A stretch of 7,551 nt of DNA from NCBI GenBank assembly GCA_026392815.1, contig JAPLBI010000007.1, forward strand, positions 1-7,551, in the 5' to 3' direction. Positions 1 through 6,447 of this stretch are shown in pieces. The DNA is from Actinomycetota bacterium. Its GTDB lineage: Bacteria > Actinomycetota > Actinomycetes > Nanopelagicales > Nanopelagicaceae. Both the position numbers and the translations under genes were made by a program. Under the pieces are notes generated by a model. That model did no database searches. It saw only the letters and a list, made by a program, of their open reading frames with translations, and was not told the DNA's origin. Numbering within the stretch: position 1 is the stretch's first letter; each line of letters opens with the position of its first letter.

Positions 1-366
1 GATCTGCCCAAGAGTTATGACGTAGTCATCTTGGATCTGCCAGGATCTTTATCTCAGCCTTTATCTATGGCGCTTTCCATTTCTCAACTAGTCGTAGTGC
101 CAGTTAGAAATAACCTGCACTCCTTCAGAGGCTATTTACAGATCAAATCAATTTCGGCAGGAGCTGAAGTTAAGGCTCTAGCGATCGGCGAAAACGCGCT
201 AATCGCTGCGGCAGAGCTAATTGATGAGCCGCTCCTTGAATCAACTGAGTTAGAGGCAGCTGCCGCAACCAAAGTATCAATTTTGACTCATAACAAGGCA
301 AGTGAAAGTGCGGAAAGCTTTAGAAACGTTGGCTACTCAATACTGGAAAAGTTAGGGCTTGAGTAG
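1..366 (+). CDS. ParA/MinD-like P-loop ATPase, C-terminal fragment (5' end outside window)
   Basis: The frame is open from base 1 to a TAG stop at 364-366, giving 121 codons with the start off the left edge. Near the beginning is a hydrophobic strand ending in acidic residues (YDVVILDLPG), the usual look of Walker B in the ParA/MinD/CpaE group. It is followed by a second strand (QLVVVPVRNN), where these proteins carry a 'V-V-P' segment after the ATPase core. Walker A lies outside the window, so ATP binding cannot be confirmed. Family members act in chromosome, plasmid, pilus or division-site positioning; the specific role here is unknown. The closest alternatives are the Ssd/CpaE septum-site type and a relative of Rv3213c, a ParA-like gene that I recall also converging on rhlE in M. 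tuberculosis. The stop directly abuts the stop of the convergent helicase gene. Confidence 0.6.
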   Translation, partial: DLPKSYDVVILDLPGSLSQPLSMALSISQLVVVPVRNNLHSFRGYLQIKSISAGAEVKALAIGENALIAAAELIDEPLLESTELEAAAATKVSILTHNKASESAESFRNVGYSILEKLGLE

Positions 367-1604
367 TTAAGAAGTAAATTTCTTGGTGCGGGTTCGTACC
401 CGAGCGGTACGGTCTTCGTTCTTCTCTTTAGTTGGAGAGGACTTTGCTGGCTCTTTTCTTGGAGCTTCACTTACCGGCTTAGCCTTAACCATTCGACCGC
501 TAGAACCAGCTGGAATATTTAACATTTCATATAGGTGCTCAGATGATGAGTACGTCTCTTCAGGTTCACCTAGGCCCAGAGTTAGCGCAGTATCAATCAT
601 CTTCCAGCGCGCTAAATCATCCCAGTCAACAAAAGTTACTGAGATTCCATCTGCACCGGCGCGAGCAGTACGGCCGATACGGTGCACGTAAGTTTTTTCA
701 TCTTCCGGGCATTGATAGTTAATTACGTGAGTTATTCCATCAATGTCGATTCCGCGAGCGGCTACATCTGTTGCAACTAGAACATCAGATTTACCGGCTT
801 TAAAGTCGTTAAGCGCTTTCTCGCGTGCGCTCTGTCCAAGATCACCATGAATTGAAGCGGCGCGGAAGCCGCGTTCTGCTAAATCATCAGATGTCTTCTG
901 GCAGGTGCGCTTAGTTCGGCAGAAAACGATGGTTGGTCCGCGGCCATCGGCTTGCAGAATTCGCGCCAACATCTCGATCTTATCTAGGGCATGTGCGCGT
1001 AGAACATATTGCTTGATGCGAGAGACAACCGCGCCCTCATCTTCATTATCTTGAGTGCGAATATGAATTGGTTGGTTCATGAACCTGCGCGCCAAAGCGA
1101 TGATATCTCCAGGCATAGTTGCTGAAAAAAGCATTGTTTGCGCACGGTTTGGAGTGCTCGTGAAGATCTTTTCTACATCCGGAAGAAATCCTAGATCGAG
1201 CATCTCATCTGCTTCATCTAGAACAACGCGCGAAACTTCCTTTAGCTTTAACTGTCCTTGGCGATAGAGATCTAAGAGTCTGCCTGGAGTACCTACAACT
1301 ATTTCAATGCCTTTTTCGAGCGCTTCAATTTGTGGTTCAAAGGCGCGCCCACCATAAGTGGAAGCCCCTTGGCAACTAGCGCGTCCCACTCTTTATCCAG
1401 TGGTGCGATTACTCGCTCGATAAGGGGAATGCCGAAAGCAAGTGTCTTTCCAGTGCCGGTCTTTGCTTGACCGATTACATCGCCATCGCCGAGCGCAATT
1501 GGTAGAACCATCTCTTGAATTGGAAAGGGAGATTTGAATCCATGCTCAGCAAGAGCCGATTGCGTCTCAGGACGTAGCGGAAGATCGGCAAAAGTTATAG
1601 ACAC
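367..1604 (-). pseudogene. DEAD-box RNA helicase (RhlE-like), frameshifted with motif Ia segment missing
   Basis: Two minus-strand frames together encode one ATP-dependent RNA helicase of the kind used in RNA unwinding and ribosome or mRNA metabolism. The first part starts at GTG 1604, one base after the DUF3107 stop, and reads [10 protein letters not shown]. It has a Q motif (PFPIQ, residues 26-30) and Walker A (AKTGTGKT, 47-54), and leaves the family pattern after about residue 82 (near 1359). The second part resumes in another frame at YGGRAFEPQ near 1356. It contains TPGR, DEAD (bases 1207-1218), SAT, VFCRTKRT, ATDVAARGID and HRIGRTARAG, then a basic tail ending at 367. The stretch normally lying between these parts, including motif Ia (PTREL), is absent. 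Compared with remembered actinobacterial homologues, about 33 codons (roughly 100 bases, not a multiple of three) are lost. This is either a true pseudogene or an assembly or consensus deletion. The upstream in-frame extension to 1697 is rejected because it lies inside the DUF3107 gene. Confidence 0.85.
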
Positions 1605-1605
1605 C

Positions 1606-1863
1606 TTAGAGAGCGCCGAAACCAACGCGACGATCTGTTGCGACGCCGATATCGACGAAACCGATCTTGTCGCCAGCAACGATGATCTCGTGGCCACGTG
1701 AATCTTGGAGATTTAAGGCGGTGCCGCCTGCCAACGATGCCGCAACTGCGCTCTTTACCTCTGCAACAGAAGAATTGGTCTCAAATACGAGATCTGCTGA
1801 AATATTTGCTACGGAGATGCGCACTTGGGTTGCTGCGCCAGAATCAATCTTCTTTGTACTCAT
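1606..1863 (-). CDS. DUF3107 family protein (TB9.4/Rv3208A-like)
   Basis: This 85-residue protein belongs by pattern to DUF3107, a small actinobacterial family of unknown function. The body after residue 12 ([17 protein letters not shown]) and the C-terminal signature [10 protein letters not shown] are the recognisable parts. Family members usually start close to this first strand, so the leading dozen residues are a short extension. No membrane segment or catalytic motif is seen. ATG 1863 is preceded by AAGGA at usable spacing, and also by a TAGGAT box six bases upstream. The gene lies between tetR and the helicase on the same strand, with one base before the helicase start. That matches the remembered Rv3208-Rv3208A-Rv3211 order in M. 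tuberculosis. Confidence 0.85.
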   Translation of the reverse strand: MSTKKIDSGAATQVRISVANISADLVFETNSSVAEVKSAVAASLAGGTALNLQDSRGHEIIVAGDKIGFVDIGVATDRRVGFGAL

Positions 1864-1869
1864 GTCCTT

Positions 1870-1875
1870 ATCCTA
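1870..1875 (-). promoter_or_regulatory. Candidate -10 box for DUF3107, leaderless spacing
   Basis: On the minus strand TAGGAT is followed by exactly six bases (AAGGAC) and then the ATG at 1863. A TANNNT box ending six or seven bases before the start codon is the layout of leaderless transcripts, which are common in Actinobacteria. No convincing -35 element is visible at 16-18 bases. The intervening AAGGA could instead be an ordinary ribosome binding site on a transcript running through from tetR. Confidence 0.3.
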
Positions 1876-1926
1876 TCGGCAAATCCATCAGAGAGATCTG
1901 CCAGAAATTAAGCGATAAAAGGTGAG

Positions 1927-2556
1927 TTAATTGCCGCCAGAGAGCGGGAACCCTGAAATTCCGCGCCACATCAAATTCTCAACGAGTTCAACGGCTTGTT
2001 GTCTAGATAATTTGCTGTCGCGATCCAACCAGTGGCGAGCGGCTACTTGGACGTAGCCAATTAGACCTACGCCAAGGAGCATTGCTACATCTTTAGGAAG
2101 TCCAGTGTCATTTGAAATCACAGCGCTTACTGCAGCCGCGCAATCGTAGGTCATGCGATTTAAACGCTCACGAACTTGTGGTTCAACGCTCATATCACTT
2201 TCAAATAGCAGGCGGAATGCTTCACCTTCATTTTCGATAAATTCGAAGTAGGCAACCACGGTTGCATGTACGCGCTTTGCGTTATCTGGAGTTGAAGATA
2301 TTGCCTTTTGAATTTCGTAGACCAGAGAGTCAATATGAAGGTCTAGAACCGCTAAGTAAAGATCTAATTTCGATGGAAAATGCTGATAAAGAACCGGCTT
2401 GCTGACATTGGCGCGATCTGCGATCTCATCCATTGCAGCGGAGTGGTAGCCAGCTGCAGTGAATACTTCTAGCGCCGCGTTTAAGAGAATTGCACGACGC
2501 TCATCGCGTGGCAAGCGGGCCTTGTCGCCTTTTGAATTTAGATCAACAGTAGTCAT
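1927..2556 (-). CDS. TetR/AcrR-family transcriptional regulator
   Basis: The 209-residue protein has the TetR layout: a short polar N-terminus, a three-helix DNA-binding domain at about residues 17-67, and a larger helical ligand/dimerisation domain. The helix-turn-helix is the clear part: MDEIADRANVSK followed by PVLYQHFPSKLDLY (42-67), with the family-typical Y-x-H-F-x-x-K. The C-terminal two thirds gives no hint of ligand. It is divergent from moeZ across 120 bases and is the first gene of the minus-strand group with DUF3107, 63 bases further on. In M. tuberculosis I recall Rv3208 in the equivalent place. TetR proteins often repress their own and the divergent promoter, so moeZ is a possible target, but no clear operator is visible. 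The start at 2556 keeps the full HTH and suits a leaderless promoter. Confidence 0.9.
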   Translation of the reverse strand: MTTVDLNSKGDKARLPRDERRAILLNAALEVFTAAGYHSAAMDEIADRANVSKPVLYQHFPSKLDLYLAVLDLHIDSLVYEIQKAISSTPDNAKRVHATVVAYFEFIENEGEAFRLLFESDMSVEPQVRERLNRMTYDCAAAVSAVISNDTGLPKDVAMLLGVGLIGYVQVAARHWLDRDSKLSRQQAVELVENLMWRGISGFPLSGGN

Positions 2557-2563
2557 TGCGCAT

Positions 2564-2592
2564 ATCGTAGAGGCAATACTGGCAAATGCGAA
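2564..2592 (-). promoter_or_regulatory. Candidate promoter of tetR, leaderless spacing
   Basis: Read on the minus strand: TTCGCA (2592-2587, four of six matches to TTGACA), a 17-base spacer, TACGAT (2569-2564, four of six matches to TATAAT), then seven bases before the ATG. No Shine-Dalgarno sequence fits in between, so transcription would start at or next to the ATG. The matches are moderate and were found by eye. Confidence 0.35.
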
Positions 2593-2676
2593 AGAGAGAT
2601 ATGCAGTTGAGAGTCGTTTGCAGCAAGAAAGTTATCGAATTGGCACTCAGCCGATGGCTACGGCAGAATACGAACC

Positions 2677-3873
2677 ATGACTTCACAGCGCGATTCAATA
2701 CCAGCGTTAGTTTCACCCGGCCCTGCGCTAACCGTTGATGAAGTTCGCCGCTATAGCCGACATCTAATTATTCCTGATGTTGCTATGACAGGTCAGCAAC
2801 GGCTAATGAATGCAAAGGTTCTTTGCGTAGGTGCGGGAGGACTTGGTTCGCCAGCCCTTATGTACCTAGCTGCAGCCGGAATCGGAACTCTCGGAATAGT
2901 TGAATTCGATACCGTCGATGAATCTAATCTGCAGCGCCAGATAATTCACGGTCAATCCGATATTGGAAAGAGCAAAGCGCAATCTGCGAAAGAGAAAATC
3001 TCAGAGATTAATCCTTATGTAAATGTGATTACTCATGAAGTTCGTCTTGATGTTACAAATGTGAAGGAAATTTTTGCGCAGTACGACATCATCGTTGATG
3101 GAACAGATAACTTTGCAACTCGCTATCTCGTAAATGATGCCTGCGTTTTGTTAAAGAAACCTTATGTCTGGGGCTCGATCTATCGCTTTGATGGACAAGC
3201 GAGCGTTTTCTGGGCCGAATACGGACCTTGCTACCGCTGTCTATATCCCGAACCTCCACCTCCTGGAATGGTGCCAAGTTGTGCCGAAGGTGGCGTACTC
3301 GGAGTTCTCTGCGCAACCATTGGATCTATTCAAACTACCGAAGCGATAAAGGTCATTACTGGAGTTGGCGAACCGATGGTTGGCTCACTCATGGTCTATG
3401 ACGCACTTGAAATGTCGTTCCGCAAAGTAAAGATTCGCAAAGATCCAAAGTGTCCATTGTGCGGTGACAATCCAACTCAGACTGAGCTTCTCCCAGACTA
3501 CGAAGCATTCTGTGGAACTCTGTCAGATGCTGCAGAAGTTGCAGTTAAAGACTCCACAATTTCTGTAAGCGAACTCAAATCAAAGATGGACAACAAAGAA
3601 GATTTCTATCTTATTGATGTGCGCGAGCCAAGCGAATTTGAAATTGTTCGTATCCCAGGTTCGCATCTGCTACCTAAACAAGGATTCTTAGACGGAACTG
3701 TTCTGGCAGATCTGCCGCAAGATAAACCAATTATTTTGCACTGCAAGAGCGGGGTACGTTCGGCCGAATGTCTTGCCATTCTTAAAGGAGCAGGTTTTTC
3801 AGGCGCTTCGCATGTTTCTGGTGGAGTCATCGCTTGGGCCAAGCAAATCGATACCTCTCTACCGGTTTATTAA
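2677..3873 (+). CDS. moeZ: MoeZ: MoeB/ThiF-type adenylyltransferase fused to rhodanese sulfurtransferase
   Basis: The 398-residue cytosolic protein adenylates the C-terminal Gly-Gly of a small sulfur carrier and then transfers sulfur to it. In Actinobacteria it serves MoaD (molybdopterin) and CysO-type carriers (cysteine synthesis). Residues 20-265 form the E1-like domain: RYSRHLIIPD (25-34), the nucleotide loop GAGGLG (52-57), DGTDNFATRYLVND (141-154) and the catalytic-loop Cys202 in VPSCAEGGVLG. Residues about 295-398 form the rhodanese domain, with active-site Cys356 in HCKSGVRS. Two CxxC pairs, Cys185/Cys188 and Cys259/Cys262, match the structural zinc site of E. coli MoeB. Length is normal for MoeZ. 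ATG 2677 is the first start after an in-frame TGA at 2608; no good ribosome binding site precedes it. mshB follows after 12 bases, so they are probably co-transcribed. Confidence 0.93.
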   Translation: MTSQRDSIPALVSPGPALTVDEVRRYSRHLIIPDVAMTGQQRLMNAKVLCVGAGGLGSPALMYLAAAGIGTLGIVEFDTVDESNLQRQIIHGQSDIGKSKAQSAKEKISEINPYVNVITHEVRLDVTNVKEIFAQYDIIVDGTDNFATRYLVNDACVLLKKPYVWGSIYRFDGQASVFWAEYGPCYRCLYPEPPPPGMVPSCAEGGVLGVLCATIGSIQTTEAIKVITGVGEPMVGSLMVYDALEMSFRKVKIRKDPKCPLCGDNPTQTELLPDYEAFCGTLSDAAEVAVKDSTISVSELKSKMDNKEDFYLIDVREPSEFEIVRIPGSHLLPKQGFLDGTVLADLPQDKPIILHCKSGVRSAECLAILKGAGFSGASHVSGGVIAWAKQIDTSLPVY

Positions 3874-3885
3874 AGAGCAGTGTTA

Positions 3886-4752
3886 ATGACAAAGTCTTAT
3901 TCGGGTTATCGCGTACTTCTTGTTCACGCGCATCCCGATGACGAGACGATAAACAATGGCGCAACAATGGCGCTTTATGCAGAGCTTGGCGCATCTGTAA
4001 CGCTCGTGACCTGCACGCGCGGTGAAGAAGGCGACATTCTTGTTCCAGAACTAACACATCTAGCAAGCGGCGCCACAGATAAGTTAGGCGAGCACCGAAT
4101 TACTGAACTTACCGATGCAATGAATGAGTTGGGCATAACCGATCACCGCTTCTTAGCCGAAGGTAAGAAGGTTTACCGAGATAGCGGAATGATGGGTACG
4201 GATCCAAATAACCGCCCAGATGTTTTCTGGCAGGCAGATCTTGCAGAAGCAACGCAATATCTTGTATCGGTAATTAATGAAGTTAAGCCACATGTCTTGA
4301 TTACCTACGATGAAATTGGGGGATACGGCCACCCCGATCACATACAGGCGCACCGGATTGCGATGCTGGCTGCGGATAAATCGACTTGGCAGATTCAAAA
4401 GATTTATTGGAACACTATGCCCAAATCTGTAATCGCCGAAAGCATGGCAAAGATGAAAGAACTTGGATCTGATTTCTTCGGGGCCGAAAGCGTTGATGAT
4501 CTCCCCTTCGCAAAGGATGATCACTTTGTAACAACGTTAATTGATGGAAATTCTCAGGTTGAGAAGAAGATGGCGGCGATGAAGGCGCATGTAACTCAGA
4601 TTTCTACTGACGGACCTTTCTTTGCGCTATCTAATAATTTAGGGCTTCAAGTCTGGGGCGATGAGTACTACACCTTAGTTCGTGGAAATAAAGCAGAGCC
4701 ATTTGATGAAAATGGTAGAGAGCGCGACATCTTTGCCGGAGTCAAACTTTAA
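3886..4752 (+). CDS. mshB: MshB: GlcNAc-Ins deacetylase of mycothiol biosynthesis
   Basis: The 288-residue protein is a PIG-L/LmbE-type zinc deacetylase. MshB removes the acetyl group from GlcNAc-inositol to give GlcN-Ins, to which cysteine is then attached. The N-terminal AHPDDE (15-20) supplies His16 and Asp19 as zinc ligands and Asp18 as the likely general base. GYGHPDH (146-152) supplies Tyr147 and the ligand His152, equivalent to M. tuberculosis Tyr142 and His147. NNGAT, VTCTRGEEGD (41-50) and RDSGMMGTD (98-106) also follow the MshB pattern. The paralogue Mca, which cleaves mycothiol conjugates, is the main alternative, but these stretches read closer to MshB. I chose ATG 3886 over GTG 3880 because the weak AGAG at 3874-3877 is better spaced from it. 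The gene follows moeZ by 12 bases, and the next gene starts directly after its stop. Confidence 0.88.
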   Translation: MTKSYSGYRVLLVHAHPDDETINNGATMALYAELGASVTLVTCTRGEEGDILVPELTHLASGATDKLGEHRITELTDAMNELGITDHRFLAEGKKVYRDSGMMGTDPNNRPDVFWQADLAEATQYLVSVINEVKPHVLITYDEIGGYGHPDHIQAHRIAMLAADKSTWQIQKIYWNTMPKSVIAESMAKMKELGSDFFGAESVDDLPFAKDDHFVTTLIDGNSQVEKKMAAMKAHVTQISTDGPFFALSNNLGLQVWGDEYYTLVRGNKAEPFDENGRERDIFAGVKL

Positions 4753-5067
4753 ATGAAGATAATTGCTTCTCTTGTCGCGGGGGCAGCAGCCGGGATTGCC
4801 GCAGTCTTTCTACATCTTTTTCTTCCACCCTTTGGTATCGCCTTAGCGGTTATTGGAACCTTTACCGCTATTTGGGCCGTTGGCAGAAGTTATGGAAAAC
4901 GCAGATACAAAGCCTTGGCAACGCTGGCTTGGATGTTTATCTTCACTCGCGGCGCATCTTTCGGAAATGGAAACGAAATCTTTATCCAGGGAGATTCTTT
5001 AGGAAACTATTTTCTAGCCTTCTCATTTATTGCAATTATCGCAGCACTTCTTTTACCAGCGAATTAA
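4753..5067 (+). CDS. Small membrane protein linked to mshB (DUF6113/Rv1171-like)
   Basis: This 104-residue protein begins at the base after the mshB stop, so it is almost certainly translated with it. It is mostly hydrophobic, with likely membrane segments at about 4-24, 27-46, 54-68 and 82-103. A basic loop (GRSYGKRRYK, 44-53) lies between the second and third. A small polar stretch (RGASFGNGNE) precedes the last segment and contains no cysteine or metal motif. I recall a small membrane protein after mshB in other Actinobacteria (Rv1171 after Rv1170; DUF6113 proteins in Streptomyces), so position rather than sequence suggests the family. Its function is unknown to me. A role in mycothiol handling at the membrane would be speculation. 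Confidence 0.75.
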   Translation: MKIIASLVAGAAAGIAAVFLHLFLPPFGIALAVIGTFTAIWAVGRSYGKRRYKALATLAWMFIFTRGASFGNGNEIFIQGDSLGNYFLAFSFIAIIAALLLPAN

Positions 5068-5085
5068 AAATGGTCAGTTAGACCA
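5066..5085 (-). terminator. Candidate intrinsic terminator of cysS, overlapping its stop codon
   Basis: On the minus strand TGGTC (5085-5081), the five-base loop TAACT and GACCA (5075-5071) form a perfect 5-bp stem followed at once by TTTTT (5070-5066). The stem includes the last codons and the TGA of cysS. Its 3' arm and T-run reach to the end of the convergent membrane-protein gene. The stem is short, so its strength is uncertain. Confidence 0.45.
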
Positions 5086-6447
5086 AGCCCAGCTCTGACC
5101 TTCTGGGTTATCACTTACGACTATTCCATCGCGGGCCAACAAATCTCGAATGCGATCGCTCTCGCCCCAATTCTTATTGGCACGGGCCGTTGCTCGGCTT
5201 TCTAGCAAAGCAGATTGTTCAGAAGTCAGCGGCTTAACCTCGACCACTCGTTTCAAATCTAAGACAAATACTTGGTCGGCGTAGTTAAATATTTCACGCT
5301 TCTGCATCGGTGTAAGTAATTGATCTTTTTCGACAGCGCGCAATCTCAACAAGGCGCGGGGAGTATCTAAATCTGCAAGTAAGGCAGAATGAATTTCGGA
5401 GTCAAAACCAATCGTTTCTGAGCTGCCCCAATTAGCCATCGCGCTACGCCATCGGTTAAGAGTCGAATTTGCTGCACGTAGTGAGTCCCAAGTTAAATCC
5501 ATCTGAGATCTATAGCGATTCTCCATTAGCGCAAGACGTAGTGAGAGTGGATCTAAGCCTTGCGAGATTAAATCTTCGACAAGTACGACGTTATTGGCGC
5601 TCTTTGACATCTTTCTTCCTTCAAAGAGCAAGTGTTCTCCATGTACCCAGAGATCAACCGCTTCGCTTCCGATTATCGAATTTGACTGCGCCCGTTCATT
5701 TTCATGGTGTGGAAAGCGAAGATCAATTCCACCAACATGAATATCTACGTGGCTATGCAAAAGATCAAGTGACATCGCTGTGCACTCAATATGCCAACCA
5801 GGAAATCCGCGACCCCAAGGTGAATCCCAAACCATTTCACTGCGGTTGCCGGCTGATTTCCAGAGCGCCCAATCGGCGTGGAACTTCTTTTCTCCATCAT
5901 CTGAGTATTCGTAGCGATGTCCGGGCTTTAGCGAATCAAGGCGATTACCACTTATTGCGCCATAACTTGGAAAGGACTCGGCGCTGAAATAGACCGAGCC
6001 ACTTTCGCTGACATATGCGCTTCCATTTTCAATCAGCGTTTGAATACTCGAAAGCATGCCTGGAATAGTTTCACTTGCTCGTGGGTAGCTCTTGGCAGGT
6101 GCAATATTCAATCGAGCGAGATCGGTATGAAACTTCTCTTCGTATTTGCGGGCGATCTCAAAAGGATCTACTTTTTCCAATTTGGCTTGGCTAAGCATTT
6201 TATCTTCGGATTCAAAATCCTCTGACATATGACCAACATCGGTAATGTTCTGAATCAGTAAAACATCTAGCCCAGATAATTTGAGAGTCCTTGAAATCAA
6301 GTCGGCTAAGAGAAATGTCCGCAAGTTACCAACATGGGCATCGCGATAAACAGTTGGCCCGCAGCAATAGATATGAACAGGTCTGCCAGTGACATTTACC
6401 GTCTGTAGATCACGGCTCTGAGTGTTATAGATTGAGAAAATACTCAT
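5074..6447 (-). CDS. cysS: Cysteine--tRNA ligase, variant subfamily
   Basis: The 457-residue class I synthetase charges tRNA-Cys with cysteine. It is full length for CysRS. Motifs in order: CGPTVY with Cys29, HVGN (38-41), WGRGFPGWHIEC with Cys222, FPHHENE (245-251), and KMSKS (279-283). Cys29, Cys222, His247 and Glu251 correspond to the zinc site that recognises cysteine in E. coli CysRS. The C-terminal part has the anticodon-side helical region and the usual ending, ARANKNWGESDRIRDLL then a D-x-P-E-G segment. This argues against the shorter mycothiol ligase MshC, as does CGPTVY instead of the CGITPY I recall for MshC. One oddity is that the usual TDVDDK is replaced by TDVGHM with EDKM about ten residues later (69-84). 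The start overlaps the GNAT stop as ATGA, implying translational coupling. Confidence 0.88.
   Translation of the reverse strand: MSIFSIYNTQSRDLQTVNVTGRPVHIYCCGPTVYRDAHVGNLRTFLLADLISRTLKLSGLDVLLIQNITDVGHMSEDFESEDKMLSQAKLEKVDPFEIARKYEEKFHTDLARLNIAPAKSYPRASETIPGMLSSIQTLIENGSAYVSESGSVYFSAESFPSYGAISGNRLDSLKPGHRYEYSDDGEKKFHADWALWKSAGNRSEMVWDSPWGRGFPGWHIECTAMSLDLLHSHVDIHVGGIDLRFPHHENERAQSNSIIGSEAVDLWVHGEHLLFEGRKMSKSANNVVLVEDLISQGLDPLSLRLALMENRYRSQMDLTWDSLRAANSTLNRWRSAMANWGSSETIGFDSEIHSALLADLDTPRALLRLRAVEKDQLLTPMQKREIFNYADQVFVLDLKRVVEVKPLTSEQSALLESRATARANKNWGESDRIRDLLARDGIVVSDNPEGQSWAWSN

Noticed and set aside
1354..1361. Programmed ribosomal frameshift in the helicase
   Set aside because: A change of frame alone would not restore the missing motif Ia segment, and no slippery heptamer or downstream structure is visible. 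A deletion fits better.
1299..1697. Separate short helicase gene starting at 1697
   Set aside because: The first 31 codons lie in the DUF3107 gene out of frame, and the conserved helicase start is GTG 1604. The end at 1299 is only the frameshifted tail after the deletion.
2560..2604. Inverted pair GCATAT ... ATATGC as a TetR operator
   Set aside because: The arms are six bases and 33 bases apart, far from the compact palindromes bound by TetR dimers, and likely arise by chance.
3880..3885. Earlier mshB start at GTG 3880
   Set aside because: The only purine-rich site, 3874-3877, would be about two bases away, which is too close. ATG 3886 has better spacing and the usual MshB N-terminal length.
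4153..4524. 123-codon open frame antisense to mshB
   Set aside because: It is fully within mshB, shows no family pattern and no ribosome binding site, and opposes conserved MshB motifs.
5469..5987. 172-codon open frame antisense to cysS
   Set aside because: It lies wholly inside a well-supported synthetase gene, has no recognisable domain, and its composition reads as the complement of coding sequence.
5074..6447. MshC, the mycothiol cysteine ligase, instead of CysRS
   Set aside because: The length of 457, CGPTVY, HENE and a complete C-terminal tRNA-side domain all fit CysRS. MshC is shorter and, as recalled, has CGITPY.
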